The notes under the pieces were generated by a model, which was not told the DNA's origin, did not search any database, and saw only the letters and a program-made list of their open reading frames with translations. From contig RFHZ01000751.1 of the NCBI GenBank assembly GCA_003696125.1, positions 1 through 9,684 of the forward strand: DNA of 9,684 nucleotides, given 5' to 3'. This DNA comes from Nitrospinota bacterium (GTDB taxonomy: Bacteria; Tectomicrobia; Entotheonellia; J063). How positions within the stretch are numbered: position 1 is the stretch's first letter; each line of letters starts with the position of its first letter. The translations under genes were made by a program, and so were the position numbers. Below are positions 6,390 to 9,684 of the stretch, piece after piece.

Positions 6390-7107
6390 GGTAGCAGAGA
6401 TGAGCTGGATCGCTTTTGAGAAGCAGACGCAACAGACCGATCTGGTCTTGCTCCCCCTGGGAGCGGTGGAGGTGTACGGACCGCATCTCCCCATGGGGAC
6501 CGATGGTTTCGTGGCCATGGCGCTTGCCACCAGGGTGGCAGAACGTATCCCTGCCCTGGTCGCTCCCCTGATTCCGGTCGGCTATTCCCGCTCCTTGCAG
6601 GACTTTCCGGGAACGCTGAACGTCTCCCCGGAAGCACTGAAAGCTTACGTGCAGGGGATCTGCGAGAGCTTCCTGCTGTGGGGATGCCGTCGCTTCCTCT
6701 TCCTCAACGGTCACCTGGGCAATGTCGCCCCGATCGCCCAACTGTGTGAGGAGCTCCGGCGGGTGCATGGGGCTACCTGTGCCCAGGTGGATATCTGGCG
6801 TTTCATCCAGCCGCTCACCCGGGATCTGATGGAGAGCGACACCCTGCCCTTTGGACATGCCAGCGAGGCGGGAACGAGTGTCATGCTCTATCTCCACCCG
6901 GAACTGGTCGATCTCCCTGCCGCCACCCGCACCCCGCCTCCGCCAGACCCGTTCCCAGACATCTTGCAGACGGGGAGTTACCGGGAGAAGAGTGGTACCG
7001 GTGTGCTGGGAGATGCCACCAGAGGAACGGCGGAGAAAGGGGAGGCGATTATCTCCCGCTCGGTAGACCGCCTGGTCGCGTTTGTTGAGAGCGAGGCGTT
7101 CCGTTAA
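6382..7107 (+). CDS. Creatininase-family amidohydrolase
   Basis: The 241 residues match the creatinine amidohydrolase family in length and motif order. GAVEVYGPHLPMGTD (28-41 region) corresponds to the GSxEQHGPHLPLGTD metal motif. NGHLGN (109-114) corresponds to NGHGGN, and GHASEAGTSVML (158-169) to GHAGExETS. GVLGDATRGTAEKGE (207-221) corresponds to the conserved GxxGDPxxATAEKGE. Probable metal ligands are E30, D41, H111 and E162. At the place of the usual metal-binding His of EQHG there is Y32, a substitution that may mark a subgroup. Members hydrolyse small cyclic amides or formamides (creatinine, FAPy compounds) or process peptides (MftE), so the substrate is unknown. It is cytoplasmic, with no signal peptide. 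The 8-base overlap with mutY means cotranslation; no pathway link to MutY is evident. Confidence 0.88.
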   Translation: MSRVAEMSWIAFEKQTQQTDLVLLPLGAVEVYGPHLPMGTDGFVAMALATRVAERIPALVAPLIPVGYSRSLQDFPGTLNVSPEALKAYVQGICESFLLWGCRRFLFLNGHLGNVAPIAQLCEELRRVHGATCAQVDIWRFIQPLTRDLMESDTLPFGHASEAGTSVMLYLHPELVDLPAATRTPPPPDPFPDILQTGSYREKSGTGVLGDATRGTAEKGEAIISRSVDRLVAFVESEAFR

Positions 7108-7181
7108 TCATTAAGTAGCTATTTTTGACCCTTTTGCACTTTGCTGCCTCTTGTGGCTACGCGTGACCAGGAAGACTTTCT

Positions 7182-7249
7182 ACCGCCGAGCCCGCAGAGA
7201 CCGCCGAGATGAACAGGCAAAAACCTGCATATTCGGCGTCCTTGGCGGT
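7182..7249. repeat. Nested palindromic element built from 9-base units
   Basis: Three direct 9-base units (7182-7190 ACCGCCGAG, 7191-7199 CCCGCAGAG, 7200-7208 ACCGCCGAG) are followed after 23 bases by two units in inverted orientation (7232-7249, reading ACCGCCAAG then GACGCCGAA on the minus strand). A small CAGG/CCTG hairpin (7214-7217 with 7224-7227) sits in the centre. CGCCGA/TCGGCG (7202-7207 with 7233-7238) and ACCGCC/GGCGGT (7182-7187 with 7244-7249) pair outside it. Tracts of this RCCGCnGAG type are dispersed non-coding repeats in many environmental bacterial genomes, from general knowledge. It occupies most of the complex part of the 232-base spacer 7108-7339. The rest of that spacer is AT-richer and shows no clear promoter or terminator. 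Confidence 0.65.
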
Positions 7250-7325
7250 GTAAACCGGCAGAGCGCTGGGTTCGTGGGGCAAAAACGTGTTCAAGCTGTT
7301 AGTCATACTTAAAAATTGCATGTGC

Positions 7326-7334
7326 AGGGAGGAG
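7326..7334 (+). promoter_or_regulatory. Ribosome binding site fixing the MaoC start
   Basis: AGGGAGGAG ends 5 bases before ATG 7340, an excellent Shine-Dalgarno. It selects this ATG over the in-frame TTG at 7316, which would place the same sequence inside the coding region. Confidence 0.75.
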
Positions 7335-7339
7335 ACGAC

Positions 7340-7795
7340 ATGGTGAAGTACTACGAAGATCTGGAGACCGGGGTCGAGTTTCGTTCCCCGGGACGGACCA
7401 TTACCGAAACCGATGTGATCATGTTTGCCAGCCTCTCCGGGGATTGGGACGTGATCCATACCGACGAGGAGTACTCCAAAAAACACTCCATCTTCGGCAC
7501 ACGGGTGGCGCATGGCCTCCTCGGCCTGGCCATCGTCGAAGGGTTAAAGAAGCGGATACCGTACTTCGCCGATGTGGATAACATCGCTTCCCTGGGCTGG
7601 ACCTGGAATTTTACCGGTCCCCTCTTCATCGGGGATACCATCTCTCTCAAGGTCTCCATCGCCCGCAAACGGGAGACCAAAAAACCGGACCGGGGGATCG
7701 TGTACGAGGCGGTTTCCATCGTTAACCAGCGGGATGAGGTGATCCAGCAGGGAGAGCATATCCTCATGGTGAAGCGACGCCCGACGAACACCTAG
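7340..7795 (+). CDS. MaoC-like (R)-specific enoyl-CoA hydratase/dehydratase
   Basis: The 151 residues form a single hot-dog domain, as in PhaJ/MaoC hydratases that add water to trans-2-enoyl-CoA. The signature SGDWDVIHTDEEY (33-45) matches the hydratase motif SGDxNPxHxD, with catalytic D35 and H40 at the correct 5-residue spacing; Asp replaces the usual Asn at 37 and Val replaces Pro at 38. GTRVAHGLLGLAIVEGL (53-69) is the conserved VAHGxL helix, and FTGPLFIGDTISLKVSI (91-107) the family's P-x-x-x-GDT strand. It is cytoplasmic. It is the first gene of a three-gene operon, ending 8 bases before the CoA-transferase A subunit, so the substrate is probably a CoA thioester handled by those partners. 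Nothing shows chain length or ring structure. Confidence 0.88.
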   Translation: MVKYYEDLETGVEFRSPGRTITETDVIMFASLSGDWDVIHTDEEYSKKHSIFGTRVAHGLLGLAIVEGLKKRIPYFADVDNIASLGWTWNFTGPLFIGDTISLKVSIARKRETKKPDRGIVYEAVSIVNQRDEVIQQGEHILMVKRRPTNT

Positions 7796-7803
7796 CAGGG
7801 GAG

Positions 7804-8673
7804 ATGAGGACAGTGATGAGGGAAAAATTATGTGCCCTCCAGGATCTTCGGAAATGGGTCTGGTCAGGGATGTTCCTGGCCGTGGGAGGAGGACCGCTGC
7901 GCATTACCCCTATGGCCCTGCTCCGCGAGGTCTTGCGAAGCGGGGTGCGCGATCTGGATCTCCTGGTGACCCCGACCGGAGGCCTGGGGGTCGATATGCT
8001 GATCGGTGCCGGAGTGGCCCGCTCCGTGGAGTTTGCCCAGATTGTGCTGGATGAGTTTGGTATGGCCCCCCATTTTCGCCGGCAGGCCGAAGCAGGACGG
8101 TTGCGCTGTAAGGATCACACCTGTCCCGCCCTCCTTTCCGGGCTCCAGGCGGCGGCCATGGGGATCCCCTTTATCCCGGTACGGGGGCTTATCGGTTCCG
8201 ATTATCTGCGGGTGCGCCCGGAGTTTAAGGTGGTGCAGGACCCCTATTCCGGAGAGGAGATCGTGGTGGTACCCCCTCTGGCACCCGACCTGGCCCTGAT
8301 CCATGCGATCAAAGGGGACCGGTACGGGAACCTCTTGCTCGAGCGCACCGAGGATGATCAGCTGCTGATCAGGGCGGCGAAACGGGTTGTGGCCTCGGTG
8401 GAGGAGCTGGTGGAACCAGAGGAACTCAGGCGAAGTCCCGAAGGGGTATGGGTGCCTTCGCTCTATGTGGATGCGATCATCCCCCTCCCATACGGGGCCC
8501 ATCCGACTGATTGCCGCGGGTACTATCCGATCGACGAGGACCATATCCGGGAGTATCTGGAAGCATCCCAAAGCCCGGAGGCTTTCCAGGAGTACCTGGA
8601 GAGATACGTGTACCGGGCTGCGGATCACGAGACCTATCTCGAAGTCATCGGGAGCAAAGCCACACCGGCTTAA
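7804..8673 (+). CDS. Family I CoA-transferase subunit A (GctA/IpdA-like)
   Basis: The 289 residues match the alpha subunit of glutaconate CoA-transferase-type enzymes. The VGGGPLRITP loop (27-36) stands for the glycine-rich GGFGxxRxP loop. LRSGVRDLDLLVTPTGGLGVDMLIGAG (44-70), SGLQAAAMGIPFIPVRGLIGSD (112-133) and APDLALIHAIKGDRYGN (160-176) are the other family landmarks. In this family the active-site glutamate sits in the partner B subunit, so A mainly shapes the CoA and acid pocket. ATG 7804 has AGGGGAG almost touching it; ATG 7816 (residue 5), with GAGGA 5 bases upstream, is a better-spaced alternative. The stop is 9 bases before subunit B, so the two are surely coexpressed and form a complex. 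Distinguishing transferase from IpdA-like hydrolase is not possible from this chain alone. Confidence 0.87.
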   Translation: MRTVMREKLCALQDLRKWVWSGMFLAVGGGPLRITPMALLREVLRSGVRDLDLLVTPTGGLGVDMLIGAGVARSVEFAQIVLDEFGMAPHFRRQAEAGRLRCKDHTCPALLSGLQAAAMGIPFIPVRGLIGSDYLRVRPEFKVVQDPYSGEEIVVVPPLAPDLALIHAIKGDRYGNLLLERTEDDQLLIRAAKRVVASVEELVEPEELRRSPEGVWVPSLYVDAIIPLPYGAHPTDCRGYYPIDEDHIREYLEASQSPEAFQEYLERYVYRAADHETYLEVIGSKATPA

Positions 8674-8682
8674 GGAGGACAG

Positions 8683-9417
8683 ATGCGGTATACACCAGCC
8701 GAGTTCATGGCTACGGTGATTGCACGAGAGATCGGGGATGGAGAGATGGTGGCGGTAGGGACCCTCTCCCCTCTGCCGGCCATGGGGGCGTTCCTGGCCC
8801 GGGAGACCCACGCTCCCCGGGCCACCATCATCATCCTGGGCAGTGATGACTGGTTTCCCCTCACGGGCGGGAGCAAGGAGTTTCACGACCTGGGGCAACG
8901 TGGGAGATTCGATCTTTTTTTCCTCAGCGGTGCCCAGATCGATCAGCACGGGAACATCAATCTGACCGTGATCGGGACCCACCAGCAGCCCCGTGTCCGG
9001 CTCCCGGGAGGGGCCGGTTCCGCCGTGCTCTATTTTATGGCCCGGCGGATCATCCTCTTCCGGCCTGAGCACACCCGCCGGACCTTTGTCCCCCGGGTCG
9101 ATTTCATCACCAGTCCCGGCTCCAGTCCCCCTCGCATCTTCCGGCCAGGGGGACCGTCCAAGGTGATCACCCCGCTGGCCACCCTGCGCTTTAACCAGGA
9201 GAAGAGGCGCCTGGAGCTGGCTACGCTTCATCCCGGGGTGACCCTGGAGGAGGTGGAGGCCAATACCGGTTTTCCCCTGTACCCCCCTTCTCCTGTTCCG
9301 ACCACGCCCCCTCCGACTCCCGAGGAGTTGCACGTGCTCCGTACCCGGGTACGGGCCGAGATGGAGCGCGTGTACCCGGCCTTTGCCCGTACCGCCTTTC
9401 TCTCCGCCACCGGATAG
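8683..9417 (+). CDS. Family I CoA-transferase subunit B (GctB/IpdB-like), catalytic Glu apparently missing
   Basis: The 244 residues align by memory with glutaconate CoA-transferase beta. VAVGTLSPLPAMGAFLARETHAP (23-45) is the N-terminal landmark. LSGAQIDQHGNINLTVIG (81-98) is the highly conserved GAxQIDxxGNxN segment, followed by RLPGGAGSA (106-114), VDFITSPG (139-146) and a C-terminal NTGF (194-197) common to the GctB/IpdB group. In GctB the catalytic Glu lies in a HIIVESG strand; here the matching strand reads TIIILGSDD (48-56), with Leu or Gly there. A Pro-rich stretch (about 198-212) precedes a last helix. A strong AAGGAGG at 8672-8678, overlapping the subunit A stop, drives translation. 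Together with A and MaoC it may act on a CoA thioester as a transferase or, as in IpdAB of steroid degradation, as a hydrolase. Confidence 0.87.
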   Translation: MRYTPAEFMATVIAREIGDGEMVAVGTLSPLPAMGAFLARETHAPRATIIILGSDDWFPLTGGSKEFHDLGQRGRFDLFFLSGAQIDQHGNINLTVIGTHQQPRVRLPGGAGSAVLYFMARRIILFRPEHTRRTFVPRVDFITSPGSSPPRIFRPGGPSKVITPLATLRFNQEKRRLELATLHPGVTLEEVEANTGFPLYPPSPVPTTPPPTPEELHVLRTRVRAEMERVYPAFARTAFLSATG

Positions 9418-9427
9418 TGTCTCTCCC

Positions 9428-9459
9428 CTTCCCGCCTCGCCAGGAGCAGAGGCGGGAAG
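9428..9459. terminator. Strong hairpin between convergent genes, probable bidirectional terminator
   Basis: An 11-base perfect stem (CTTCCCGCCTC with GAGGCGGGAAG) closes a 10-base loop, starting 10 bases after the subunit B stop and about 80 bases from the stop of the facing gene. Neither side has a real T-run, so termination may be factor-assisted or the hairpin may protect 3' ends. The remaining spacer up to 9540 holds nothing else recognisable. Confidence 0.5.
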
Positions 9460-9540
9460 CCTTCTCTGCCCGTGCCGCACGAATCAGGGAGGGTCTCCGG
9501 TTCGCCAACACGACCGGCTGGCAGGAGGGATGCTTCTCTG

Positions 9541-9684
9541 TCAGTCACCGGCCTCTGCACGGAGAAGCCGGCACAGCTCGGCGGGACGATACTTGCCGGG
9601 CGGCTCCTTTTTCTGTGCCATCTCTTGAACAAGAGCCAGCAGGCGGGCATTCAGTGGAGTAGGGATGCCGAGCTCTTTTCCCAG
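9541..9684 (-). CDS. 2-dehydropantoate 2-reductase-like protein, C-terminal fragment
   Basis: Only the last 47 residues are in the window; the gene starts beyond base 9684. The fragment opens with LGKELGIPTPLNARLLALVQ, which fits the conserved C-terminal helix of the ketopantoate reductase (PanE/ApbA) family, whose members carry a LGxxLGxPTPxN signature near the end. It then has a Lys/Pro-rich tail (KKEPPGKYRPAEL). PanE uses NADPH to make pantoate for coenzyme A, but the family has many paralogues of other function, so no symbol is given. It is convergent with the CoA-transferase operon and separated from it by the hairpin at 9428-9459. With the NAD(P)-binding half unseen, the assignment rests on this one signature. 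Confidence 0.6.
   Translation of the reverse strand: MGKELGIPTPLNARLLALVQEMAQKKEPPGKYRPAELCRLLRAEAGD

Noticed and set aside
7182-7249. CRISPR-like repeats
   Set aside because: The units are 9 bases, directly adjacent and partly inverted, with no unique spacers and no cas genes.
7864-9480. A 538-codon open frame on the minus strand opposite the CoA-transferase genes
   Set aside because: It lies antiparallel to two clear CoA-transferase genes, has low-complexity Gly/Arg/His composition and no family motif. Such frames arise from GC-rich codons on the other strand.
9228-9650. A 140-codon minus-strand open frame at the right end
   Set aside because: It overlaps the CoA-transferase B end and uses a different frame from the PanE-like C-terminus, which carries a recognisable family signature.
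1-9684. tRNA, rRNA, insertion sequence or prophage features
   Set aside because: No cloverleaf with a TTCGA arm, rRNA core sequence, transposase motif, terminal repeats or integrase was recognised on either strand by eye.

Overview
The window is compact, GC-rich bacterial DNA with genes packed on both strands. A probable lipoprotein of the TolC family means a two-membrane (Gram-negative) cell. A Zn-ribbon domain first described in Thaumarchaeota, a short MutY and a MaoC/CoA-transferase cluster would fit an environmental lineage such as Desulfobacterota, Nitrospirota or Methylomirabilota (NC10). That placement is a guess; no marker here fixes the phylum.

Left half (1-5337, all minus strand): one tightly spaced unit read from right to left. 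hisS comes first, followed 48 bases later by a TackOD1 zinc-ribbon/degenerate-GGDEF protein. Next is a membrane family-2 glycosyltransferase that overlaps it by 4 bases, then, 4 bases on, a TPR/TolC-type outer-membrane lipoprotein that runs off the left edge. The last three look like a small exopolysaccharide synthesis, export and control module behind a housekeeping tRNA synthetase. The GGDEF domain has lost its GGDEF signature and metal-binding Asp but keeps an RxxD I-site, so it looks like a c-di-GMP receptor rather than a cyclase. This is the most interesting part of the window.

Middle (5338-7107): a 239-base divergent spacer, then a short mutY (catalytic and Fe-S parts only) overlapping a creatininase-family hydrolase by 8 bases, both on the plus strand. 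A 232-base spacer follows. It carries a GC-rich element built of 9-base units, three direct and two inverted.

Right half (7340-9684): a three-gene plus-strand operon of a MaoC-type enoyl-CoA hydratase and the two subunits of a GctAB/IpdAB-like family I CoA-transferase. The B subunit seems to lack the catalytic glutamate. The operon ends near a strong hairpin and faces the C-terminal end of a 2-dehydropantoate 2-reductase-like gene on the minus strand. The trio suggests acyl-CoA (acid or ring degradation) metabolism, but the substrate cannot be read from the sequence.
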